A DNA stretch of 5,077 nt from Chryseobacterium gleum (GTDB taxonomy: Bacteria; Bacteroidota; Bacteroidia; Flavobacteriales_D; Sanyastnellaceae): assembly GCA_945883885.1 (NCBI GenBank), contig CAMCYM010000127.1:1-5077 (forward strand), given 5' to 3'. The translations under genes were made by a program, and so were the position numbers. Under the pieces are notes generated by a model. The model had not been told where the DNA came from. It saw only the letters and a program-made list of their open reading frames with translations, and did not search any database. How positions within the stretch are numbered: position 1 is the first letter of the stretch; each line of letters begins with the position of its first letter. Shown here in pieces: positions 1-4,773 of this stretch.

Positions 1-691
1 AACCGTCGGGGCCCTCGTCGAAGTTGTTGTCGCCGACCACCAACTGCACCTTGTAGGCCCCCGGGTTCGGGAAGGTGTGCGTCACCACCGGCCCGGTCGT
101 GCTGGTGGAGCCGTCGTCGAAGTCCCAGTCCCAGCTCACAATTTCGAAGCCGCTAGCCACCGTCGAGGCGGAAGCATCGAAGGTGATTTCGTCGCCGGGG
201 CAGGCCAAATGCGGCACCGGCTCGCCGCTGCTCACAATCGCAAACGGCCGCTCACACGGATACCCGCAGCTGATTTCAGCCCCGAAACTCCCCGCCCCGC
301 TCGCGTCCGACGTAAACTGCACGGTCAAGCACCCGGAGGTGTTGCCCGGGCTGGCCGATACTTCATCCCCCTGCAATTCATACACCTCGAACGTCCCGAG
401 TACGGTCGCACCGGTGTTGTTGCCGTCGTAAATCGTGATGACGTCGCCCGGTCCGAGTGCAGCAAGGGCGAAGTACAGCGTCGTGACCGTCTCCGGTGCC
501 TCTGGGCACACGGTGATGGTGAAGTTCTCGTTCGGCCCGTAATCGCTGGCGCTCAACCCCGAATCGACGAGGTAGCCGGTGCAATCGGTCAGCGTGCCCC
601 CCGCAGAAATGGGGGTTTCTTGCGAAAATCCCACCCCGGCAGTTCCGAGGATTAGGAGCGCCGCGACATGGAAACGCATCGTTCGGATCAT
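1..691 (-). CDS. Secreted CUB-like / PKD domain protein, N-terminal part (runs off the left edge)
   Basis: The frame is open for 230 codons from an ATG at 691 to the window edge, so the C-terminus is missing. Residues 1-24 form a signal peptide (MIRTMRFHVAALLILG..., cleavage near FSQ). A CUB-like beta-sandwich follows at about 33-142, with the signature GDVITIYDG (82-90) and cysteines at 37, 62, 121, 142 and 146. A PKD domain covers about 150-220, with WDWDFDDGST (187-196) and THTFPNPGAYKVQL. In Bacteroidota this CUB-PKD order is typical of long secreted adhesin-like proteins that end in a T9SS sorting domain; that end is not visible here. The ATG overlaps the TGA of the upstream gene (ATGA), which supports this start and suggests translational coupling; Met5 (679) is an alternative. 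A role in surface adhesion or glycan binding is inference only. The gene is surely real, but its full architecture is unknown. Confidence 0.88.
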   Translation of the reverse strand, partial: MIRTMRFHVAALLILGTAGVGFSQETPISAGGTLTDCTGYLVDSGLSASDYGPNENFTITVCPEAPETVTTLYFALAALGPGDVITIYDGNNTGATVLGTFEVYELQGDEVSASPGNTSGCLTVQFTSDASGAGSFGAEISCGYPCERPFAIVSSGEPVPHLACPGDEITFDASASTVASGFEIVSWDWDFDDGSTSTTGPVVTHTFPNPGAYKVQLVVGDNNFDEGPDG

Positions 692-1038
692 GGCTGCTTG
701 CGGTTTGTGGCTGCCCGGAGGTAAAGCTGTTCGAGGCGTTCGAGGCTGTAGACGGTGAGGACACCGGCTTCGGAGGTGTACACGGTATGGCGGTCGGTGG
801 CAGGGACGATCCCGAGTTCGAGGGGACGCACCGCGCTACCAGGGCGCAGCGCCAGGGTTCCGTCTGGTCGAAGCGGTTTCATGCCGGGATCGGCGGTAAA
901 ATTCCAGCCGTGGTCGGCGAAGAATGCCAGCCTGGCCGGGTCCGCTTTCCACGCAGCCCAGTCGGTTGCGGGGGAAGTTTGGGCCGCGCAAAGCGCGCCA
1001 AACCCCAAAAACACCCACATCACAAGTACACGTTTCAT
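688..1038 (-). CDS. Small secreted protein of unknown function
   Basis: The protein has 116 residues. Residues 1-20 form a signal peptide (MKRVLVMWVFLGFGALCAAQ) with probable cleavage at AAQ. Cys17 is preceded by GAL, a poor lipobox, so a lipoprotein is less likely. The mature part of about 96 residues is mixed polar/hydrophobic, with a Trp-rich start (TDWAAWKADPARLAFF) and a predicted helix near the end (SLERLEQLYLRAATNR). I recognise no family. The frame stays open upstream to 1188, but only the ATG at 1038 places the signal peptide at the N-terminus, and a TATCTTGC promoter box lies 5 nt before it. The stop overlaps the start of the CUB/PKD gene by 4 bases, so the two probably form an operon and may act together, for instance as a surface protein and a helper. 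That partnership is inference. Confidence 0.75.
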   Translation of the reverse strand: MKRVLVMWVFLGFGALCAAQTSPATDWAAWKADPARLAFFADHGWNFTADPGMKPLRPDGTLALRPGSAVRPLELGIVPATDRHTVYTSEAGVLTVYSLERLEQLYLRAATNRKQP

Positions 1039-1043
1039 TGCTC

Positions 1044-1074
1044 GCAAGATACAGGAGTTCAAATGGGACGCCAA
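1044..1074 (-). promoter_or_regulatory. Bacteroidota-type promoter for the small secreted protein operon
   Basis: On the minus strand, TTG (1074-1072) is followed after 20 nt by TATCTTGC (1051-1044), close to the Bacteroidota consensus TTG-N19-TAnnTTTG. Only 5 nt separate the box from the ATG at 1038, so the transcript would have little or no 5' leader. The last two positions of the -7 box deviate from consensus. Confidence 0.45.
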
Positions 1075-1136
1075 CCGGCCCGAAAGGGTTGCTTTCCACC
1101 GCCCACCGCGGAAAAGTGGAAAAAAGTGGCCCGGAC

Positions 1137-1166
1137 TTTGCTCCTTCAAGAAATCCTCTATCTTTG
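1137..1166 (+). promoter_or_regulatory. Promoter of the tRNA cluster (TTTG-N18-TATCTTTG)
   Basis: TTTG (1137-1140), 18 nt, then TATCTTTG (1159-1166) matches the Bacteroidota primary-sigma promoter TTTG - about 19 nt - TAnnTTTG perfectly at the conserved positions. Transcription would start near 1170, about 24 nt before the first tRNA, leaving a short leader for 5' processing. Confidence 0.75.
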
Positions 1167-1193
1167 CCGCCCCGAACGCGGGACACATCAGAG

Positions 1194-1267
1194 GATCTCG
1201 TAGCTCAGCCGGTTAGAGCATCTCACTTTTAATGAGAGGGTCCTGGGTTCGAGTCCCAGCGGGATCA
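1194..1267 (+). tRNA. tRNA-Lys (anticodon UUU)
   Basis: A full cloverleaf can be drawn. The acceptor is GATCTCG/CGGGATC with one T-G pair and discriminator A1267, and the D-arm is GCTC...GAGC. The anticodon stem TCTCA/TGAGA encloses loop CTTTTAA, with TTT at 1228-1230, and the T-arm is CTGGG-TTCGAGT-CCCAG. No 3' CCA is encoded (CAAA follows), so the CCA must be added enzymatically. This is the first gene of the three-tRNA cluster. Confidence 0.96.
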
Positions 1268-1277
1268 CAAAGTACCT

Positions 1278-1361
1278 GCCCAGGTGCTGAAATTGGTAGA
1301 CAGGCATGTTTGAGGGGCATGTGTTCGAAAGGACGTGCGGGTTCGATTCCCGCTCTGGGCA
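1278..1361 (+). tRNA. tRNA-Leu (anticodon GAG)
   Basis: This is a class II tRNA. The acceptor is GCCCAGG/TCTGGGC with discriminator A1361, and the D-stem is CTG/CAG. The anticodon stem CATGT/GCATG encloses loop TTGAGGG, with GAG at 1312-1314. It has the long variable arm expected of leucine tRNAs (TGTTC-GAAA-GGACG) and the T-arm GCGGG-TTCGATT-CCCGC. CCA is not encoded. It lies 10 nt after tRNA-Lys and is surely co-transcribed with it. Confidence 0.95.
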
Positions 1362-1366
1362 CTTTG

Positions 1367-1390
1367 AACGCCTCGGTCGCGAGGCGTTTC
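1367..1390 (+). terminator. Perfect 9-bp hairpin between the two tRNA-Leu genes (possible attenuator or processing signal)
   Basis: AACGCCTCG (1367-1375) and CGAGGCGTT (1380-1388) pair perfectly around the loop GTCG. Only a weak T run follows (GTTTC), so termination may be partial. It begins 5 nt after tRNA-Leu(GAG), and no second promoter is obvious before tRNA-Leu(CAG). It may act as a partial terminator or as a stop for 3' trimming. Confidence 0.45.
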
Positions 1391-1427
1391 TGCGGCGTTG
1401 CAATGCGCAGCAGAGCAAAGGTCACCT

Positions 1428-1509
1428 ACCCGGGTGGCGAAATTGGTAGACGCGCAGTCTTCAGGCGGCTGTGCCTTCGGGCGTGCTGGTTCGAGTCCAG
1501 TTCCGGGTA
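1428..1509 (+). tRNA. tRNA-Leu (anticodon CAG)
   Basis: This is a class II tRNA. The acceptor is ACCCGGG/TCCGGGT with a terminal G-T pair and discriminator A1509, and the D-stem is GCG/CGC. The anticodon stem CAGTC/GGCTG encloses loop TTCAGGC, with CAG at 1462-1464. The long variable arm is TGCC-TTC-GGGCG, and the T-arm is GCTGG-TTCGAGT-CCAGT. CCA is not encoded. Together with the GAG isoacceptor it serves the CUN leucine codons, which suit a GC-rich genome. Confidence 0.95.
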
Positions 1510-1517
1510 CGAGAATG

Positions 1518-1551
1518 GAAGCCTCGGGGAAATCCCGGGGCTTCGCGTTTT
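1518..1551 (+). terminator. Intrinsic terminator of the tRNA cluster
   Basis: An 11-bp stem (1518-1528 with 1534-1544, one T-G pair) closes the loop GAAAT and is followed by GCG and TTTT (1548-1551). It separates the tRNA transcript from the DAHP synthase gene. Confidence 0.8.
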
Positions 1552-1576
1552 CCGGGAGTCCGGCGGGAATGCGCCG

Positions 1577-1584
1577 TATCTTTG
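1577..1584 (+). promoter_or_regulatory. -7 promoter box (TATCTTTG) of the DAHP synthase gene
   Basis: TATCTTTG is identical to the tRNA-cluster box and ends 4 nt before the GTG start at 1589, implying a leaderless or nearly leaderless mRNA. No good TTG box is visible at the usual distance upstream (the nearest T run is at 1548-1551), so the promoter may be weak or need an activator. Confidence 0.5.
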
Positions 1585-1588
1585 CGCC

Positions 1589-2671
1589 GTGGTCACCCCG
1601 ACGCCCCTGCCCCAGCTCCCTCTGCCCTCACCGGCAGCGGACCGCCCCTTTCTCGTTGCGGGTCCGTGCAGTGCCGAGACCCGGGACCAGGTGCTCGAAA
1701 CGGCCCGCGCGCTGAAGGCCGGCGGTCAGGTTTCGTGGTTTCGTGCAGGCGTATGGAAGCCACGGACACGTCCGACCGAGTTTGAGGGAAGTGGCGACGC
1801 GGCCCTCGCGTGGCTTGCCGAAGTGCGTGAAACGGTGGGACTTCCTGTGACGGTCGAAGTGGCGAATGCGGCGCATGTGGAAGCGGCCCTGGCACACGGA
1901 CTCGATGGAGTCTGGATCGGGGCGCGTTCGACGGTCAGTCCGTTCGTCGTGCAAGAGCTCGCAGACGCGTTGGCCGGCACCGCGATGCCTGTTTGGGTCA
2001 AGAACCCGATGCATGCGGACCTCAAGCTGTGGCTCGGAGCCATCGAGCGCATCGAGCGAACGGTGCAGGGCCCTGTCGCAGCCATCCACCGCGGCTTCAG
2101 CAGCTATGGACTCAAAGCGTTCCGCAATGCACCCATGTGGGAAATCCCCATCGGCCTGCGCGCAGAACGACCGGAATTGCCCATCTTGTGCGACCCCAGC
2201 CACATCACCGGGGCGCGGGACCGCATCGCCTCGGTAGCGCAGCGCGCCCTCGACCTCGGCTTCCACGGCTTGATGATCGAGGTGCACCCGCGGCCCGACG
2301 AAGCGTGGAGCGATGCCGCACAGCAAGTCACGCCGGAGGGCCTCGCTTCCCTCCTCTCGGCGCTGCAGCTGCGCACCAGCCTGACGGACCCCGATTTGCT
2401 CCACGGCCTCTCTGCCCTCCGGCTCCAAATCGACAGCCTCGACGAACAGCTCGTCGAAATCCTATCGAACCGCATGGCCGTCGCCCGTCGCATCGGTGCA
2501 TTTAAAAAAGCAAACGGCCTCGCCATCCTCCAACTCGAGCGCTGGGCGGAGGTACTCGGTTCGCGCACCGGCTGGGCCGGAGAACGCGCCGTGGACCGCG
2601 ATTTCATGGCCCGATTCCTCGAATTGCTGCACGAAGAAAGCATCCGGATCCAATCCGAGGACCCCTCCTGA
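1589..2671 (+). CDS. Bifunctional 3-deoxy-7-phosphoheptulonate (DAHP) synthase / chorismate mutase
   Basis: This cytoplasmic enzyme joins phosphoenolpyruvate and erythrose-4-phosphate into DAHP, the entry to the shikimate pathway. A fused AroQ-type mutase converts chorismate to prephenate. The synthase domain (about 18-260) shows GPCSAE (25-30), KPRTRP (57-62), VKNP, HRGF (167-170), CDPSH (201-205) and LMIEVHP. Probable metal ligands are C27, H205, E231 and D242, by motif comparison with the KdsA/AroG fold. The mutase domain (about 271-357) keeps R278, R295, K306, R318, S351 and Q355 at the spacing of the E. coli mutase active site, by an ungapped alignment from memory. The frame is open upstream through the tRNAs, but the GTG at 1589 gives 360 residues, the usual family length, and sits just after a -7 box. 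No other aromatic-pathway gene is adjacent. The fusion suggests feedback control through the mutase domain, which is inference. Confidence 0.95.
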   Translation: MVTPTPLPQLPLPSPAADRPFLVAGPCSAETRDQVLETARALKAGGQVSWFRAGVWKPRTRPTEFEGSGDAALAWLAEVRETVGLPVTVEVANAAHVEAALAHGLDGVWIGARSTVSPFVVQELADALAGTAMPVWVKNPMHADLKLWLGAIERIERTVQGPVAAIHRGFSSYGLKAFRNAPMWEIPIGLRAERPELPILCDPSHITGARDRIASVAQRALDLGFHGLMIEVHPRPDEAWSDAAQQVTPEGLASLLSALQLRTSLTDPDLLHGLSALRLQIDSLDEQLVEILSNRMAVARRIGAFKKANGLAILQLERWAEVLGSRTGWAGERAVDRDFMARFLELLHEESIRIQSEDPS

Positions 2672-2713
2672 TTCTCAGCGTTTTCCGGGTTCTCACTTTT
2701 TTTTCAAAAAACC

Positions 2714-2740
2714 GTAACCTCCCCGAATTCCCTCCGTTAT
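2714..2740 (+). promoter_or_regulatory. Possible ECF-sigma promoter (GTAAC-N16-CGTTAT)
   Basis: GTAAC (2714-2718), 16 nt, then CGTTAT (2735-2740) resembles the -35 (GNAAC) and -10 (CGT) elements used by many extracytoplasmic-function sigma factors. An A/T tract lies just upstream (T8 at 2697-2704, A6 at 2706-2711) and could serve as an UP-like element. A second, weaker box, TAGGTTTT (2747-2754), resembles the primary-sigma -7 element. No protein gene follows on this strand. Confidence 0.4.
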
Positions 2741-2744
2741 AAGG

Positions 2745-2838
2745 GGTAGGTTTTGGTTTTGCCACACTCGAATTGAGTGTCAAGAATCAGGCGATTTGGT
2801 GAGGAGGGGCCCTTCAACGGAGGGGCCCCTTTCTTTTT
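2745..2838 (+). ncRNA. Putative short RNA between an orphan promoter and a terminator
   Basis: The ECF-like promoter would start a transcript near 2745, and the terminator at 2805-2838 would end it after about 94 nt. Inside is a 6-bp hairpin (ACACTC 2764-2769 with GAGTGT 2775-2780, loop GAATT). I see no credible short reading frame. I do not recognise an RNA family. The alternative is simply the 3' untranslated region of the DAHP synthase mRNA, with a chance promoter match. Confidence 0.25.
2805..2838 (+). terminator. Intrinsic terminator downstream of the DAHP synthase gene
   Basis: AGGGGCCC (2805-2812) pairs perfectly with GGGCCCCT (2823-2830) and is followed by TTCTTTTT (2831-2838). The stem arises from a 10-bp direct repeat, GGAGGGGCCC at 2803-2812 and 2819-2828, whose GGGCCC core is self-complementary. 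It is oriented for the plus strand; the minus-strand side lacks a T run. Confidence 0.8.
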
Positions 2839-2866
2839 GAGGTTGAGGGAACTAATTGAGGGGACA

Positions 2867-2898
2867 GATTGAGATTGAGATTGAGAAAACAGATTGAG
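2867..2898. repeat. Short (GATTGA)n hexamer run
   Basis: Three perfect GATTGA units (2867-2884) are followed by a spacer, and ACAGATTGAG recurs at 2864-2873 and 2889-2898. It is a simple-sequence repeat at the edge of the heptamer array and resembles the hexamer run at 4361-4384 in unit length and in its TTGAG core. Confidence 0.8.
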
Positions 2899-2911
2899 GG
2901 CGAGGGGCACA

Positions 2912-3065
2912 GGGTGAGGGGTGAGGGGTGAGGGGTGAGGGGCGCAGAGTGAGGGCGCGCAGGGTGAGGCGTGCGGGGTGAGGGGCGCAGAGCGAGGCGC
3001 GCGGGGTGACGGCGCAGGGTGAGGGGCGCATGGTGAGGGGCGCAGAGCGAGGCGCGCAGGGCGAG
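2912..3065. repeat. Degenerate GGGTGAG heptamer array with a 28-bp higher-order period
   Basis: About 22 heptamers lie in nearly unbroken register. Four perfect GGGTGAG copies (2912-2939) are followed by variants GGGCGCA, GAGCGAG and GCGCGCR. These variants form a 28-bp block (GGGTGAG-GGGCGCA-GAGCGAG-GCGCGCR) at 2976-3003 and 3031-3058, with a 29-bp version at 2933-2961. One unit is 8 bp (2954-2961) and one is 6 bp (3011-3016), as slippage or indels would leave. The plus strand carries closely spaced runs of three to four G separated by TGA. The array starts next to the stop codon of the SGNH hydrolase gene. Short reading frames across it are repeat artefacts. Confidence 0.9.
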
Positions 3066-3066
3066 G

Positions 3067-4338
3067 TCAGTGGGGGGCTTTGATGAACGGCGCGTGCCAA
3101 ACGCTGCCGCTGGGGGCCAGCACCTGCAGGATGTAGGTACCCTCGGGAATCGCAGCTACGTCGATGGACGTTGAAGCGCGTGGCAACCTTCCGCTTGCGA
3201 CCGTCGAGCCCGTCACGCTGACGATTCGGTATTCAGCCGCGCGAAATGGCAAGTACACGAGATGAAGGACCTGCTCAACCGGGTTCGGGTAGACCGCAAG
3301 CTTGGGGTGCTGAGGCTGCCCGGCAAGCCCGAGGGACCCGGGCACGGTGAGGGTTTGGAAGGTGGTGTCGGCGCGCTCGCACGCGGTGGCGATCAACTGA
3401 ACGGTGTAGGTTCCGGGGGTGAGGTACGTGTGGACCGGGCTGATTTCCGTGGAAGTTTCGCCGTCCCCGAAGTCCCAAACGAACGACGAGGCGTACGCGG
3501 AGGTGTTCGCGAACACCACTTGGGGGTCGTCGGCCATGGAAAACGTAAAACCTGCGGCCGGGTCGTACGCACCGATGTGCCATTCCATCAAGCTGTCGAA
3601 GACGACGGCTTTCGCTGCATCGCGGATGAGGGCCGCGTCGGCTGCGGGCAGCGACGAGTTGAACGTGATGGCCGTCGGATCTTTGCGGAAGAATGCGGCG
3701 TAGAAGCTGCAGGCGGCGGCGTAGGTGCCCGCGACAGAAGGGTGGCTCTCGTCGGACTGATAAAGCTCGAGTGCGGGGTAGTGCGTTCGGATGTAGTGCC
3801 AAACCGCGCCCACCGGCGACAAGATGGCGTCGTTGTCCTCGGCCATCATCCGGTACCTCAGGTTCAACAGGCTGTCCATGCCCGAGTAGGTGCACACCGG
3901 CGGCCACGACGCGCAATTTGAAGCGTCGCCGTTCTTCCGGCCCCACGTCATGAAGAAGACCGTCTCCGCGCAGGGGCTCGCGGCTTGGATTTGGTCATCT
4001 AACAGTGCTGCGAAAGGAAACACCTGCGCTTCCACCTGGCTGAGCGGGAACGAAGGCGCCTGGCTTTGCTCCTGCAACACGACGTAATCCCACGTTCCGG
4101 TGGCGATTTGGGCCTGCGACGTCGCGTTCGTGGAATGCCCTTGCAGCGTGTACCCGCCTGGTGTGTTGCTGTCGAAGATGAGCACGTCGCCCACTGAAGC
4201 GGCCACATCGGCTGCCATTTGGGGCAGGTTGTTGTACGCCGTGTAGCTGTTGCCGAGGAACAGGGCCCGCTTCGTTGCGGTTTGGCCGACCGCCGACGTG
4301 GCGAAAACCAGCATCAAAACTCCTACCGTCGCTTTCAT
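3067..4338 (-). CDS. Secreted SGNH/GDSL-type hydrolase with PKD domain and T9SS sorting domain
   Basis: The protein has 423 residues. Residues 1-19 form a signal peptide (MKATVGVLMLVFATSAVGQ). The SGNH-like domain (about 23-255) starts with LFLGNSYT, placing the probable nucleophile at S31 (GNS rather than GDS), continues with VVLQEQSQAP and FFMTWGRKNGD, and ends with the DESHPSVAG block (D196, H199). The N-terminal pattern resembles DUF4886-type SGNH proteins. A PKD domain (about 265-335) carries WDFGDGE (288-294). The C-terminal 78 residues (346-423) match a type A T9SS sorting domain: YPNP, then GTYILQV and a final IKAPH. It is therefore likely exported through the outer membrane and anchored or released; the esterase/acetylesterase substrate is unknown. 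The frame continues upstream to a TTG at 4380, but that only adds repeat-encoded Ser-Leu pairs ahead of the signal peptide, so the ATG at 4338 is preferred. It lies 46 nt after the DUF983 gene and is probably co-transcribed with it. Confidence 0.9.
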   Translation of the reverse strand: MKATVGVLMLVFATSAVGQTATKRALFLGNSYTAYNNLPQMAADVAASVGDVLIFDSNTPGGYTLQGHSTNATSQAQIATGTWDYVVLQEQSQAPSFPLSQVEAQVFPFAALLDDQIQAASPCAETVFFMTWGRKNGDASNCASWPPVCTYSGMDSLLNLRYRMMAEDNDAILSPVGAVWHYIRTHYPALELYQSDESHPSVAGTYAAACSFYAAFFRKDPTAITFNSSLPAADAALIRDAAKAVVFDSLMEWHIGAYDPAAGFTFSMADDPQVVFANTSAYASSFVWDFGDGETSTEISPVHTYLTPGTYTVQLIATACERADTTFQTLTVPGSLGLAGQPQHPKLAVYPNPVEQVLHLVYLPFRAAEYRIVSVTGSTVASGRLPRASTSIDVAAIPEGTYILQVLAPSGSVWHAPFIKAPH

Positions 4339-4360
4339 CTTTTTCGCTTTCTTTTTCCCC

Positions 4361-4384
4361 AAACTCAAACTCAAACTCAAACTC
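4361..4384. repeat. Perfect (AAACTC)4 hexamer repeat
   Basis: Four exact copies of AAACTC (minus strand GAGTTT) fill most of the 46-nt gap between the DUF983 stop and the SGNH hydrolase start. Copy-number change would alter the spacing between the two genes without shifting a frame inside either. A purine-rich stretch (4339-4356, minus strand) follows and leads to the ATG; it may help ribosome binding. Confidence 0.9.
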
Positions 4385-4768
4385 TCATTTGGTAAAAATA
4401 GAAACCCAAATCGATCGGCTCAGCCGGTAAATCACCGGGAGCAACAGGACGAGCAGCGCGATGCCGGTGGTGAGAAAGGTGCCGACGTGCGTGAAAAAGC
4501 CGAAGGTGATGAGGCCCCAGGCGTCGAAGGTGAGCAATGCCACCAGGACAGCGACCCACAAGGCGACCGTCAAGGCATACGACACATAGGCCGCTCCGAA
4601 GTAAAAGCCCGGTTCGCGCTTGAAGTCGAGCCTGCAGTTCGGGCAAGCGTCGTGCATGCGTGCGGTCGCGGAAGGCCGGTACGCGGGTCCATCGAACAGG
4701 TCTCCCACGCCGCAGCGCGGGCAGCGGAACCGCAGCATCGCCGTCAACCGATCCACTCCGTGTGTCAT
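4385..4768 (-). CDS. DUF983 family membrane protein with zinc-ribbon-like N-terminus
   Basis: The protein has 127 residues. Two cysteine pairs, CPRC (16-19) and CPNC (42-45), make a probable zinc ribbon at the cytoplasmic N-terminus. The family signature EPGFYFGAAYVSYAL (52-66) follows, then two membrane segments at about 60-80 and 86-113. The length and order match DUF983, whose function is not established. The ATG at 4768 is preferred over a GTG at 4774 because a TACCTTCG box (4781-4774) would start the mRNA at about 4770, leaving the GTG outside the transcript. ATG at 4738 is a further, less likely choice. It sits between the ABC transporter gene (57 nt upstream) and the SGNH hydrolase gene. 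Confidence 0.92.
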   Translation of the reverse strand: MTHGVDRLTAMLRFRCPRCGVGDLFDGPAYRPSATARMHDACPNCRLDFKREPGFYFGAAYVSYALTVALWVAVLVALLTFDAWGLITFGFFTHVGTFLTTGIALLVLLLPVIYRLSRSIWVSIFTK

Positions 4769-4773
4769 GCCCA

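Noticed and set aside
1093..1122. Inverted repeat TTTCCAC / GTGGAAA upstream of the tRNA promoter
   Set aside because: It has a 7-bp arm with a 16-nt loop in a low-complexity stretch. It could be an operator but is within chance expectation, and there is no second copy to support it.
1039..1188. 50-residue N-terminal extension of the small secreted protein
   Set aside because: It would bury the signal peptide in the interior and would cross the promoter region; the ATG at 1038 fits far better.
1188..1425. Minus-strand reading frames over the tRNA genes (containing strings such as GLEPRTLSLK and RESNPH)
   Set aside because: These are the well-known false proteins produced by translating tRNA genes antisense; the tRNA cloverleaves explain the sequence fully.
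1194..1509. Integration site for a mobile element at the tRNA genes
   Set aside because: No integrase and no direct repeat of a tRNA 3' end were seen in the window; all three tRNAs are intact and followed by ordinary sequence.
1232..1588. Upstream extension of the DAHP synthase frame to an ATG at 1232
   Set aside because: The extension runs through three tRNA genes and a terminator. Only the part from 1589 matches the family, and it gives the normal length.
1628..2643. Long frames antisense to the DAHP synthase gene (for example 266 and 179 codons)
   Set aside because: Long antisense frames are expected in GC-rich coding DNA; none shows a recognisable domain, and the plus-strand gene is unambiguous.
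2912..3065. CRISPR array
   Set aside because: Units are 7 bp and contiguous, with no unique spacers of regular length and no cas genes nearby.
2852..3100. 82-residue minus-strand frame rich in Pro, Ser and Arg
   Set aside because: It is a translation of the heptamer and hexamer repeats plus the end of the SGNH hydrolase gene in another frame, with no domain or credible start.
3262..3921. Plus-strand frame of 219 codons within the SGNH hydrolase gene
   Set aside because: It is a GC-driven shadow of the minus-strand gene, which has a signal peptide, domains and a sorting signal in the correct order.
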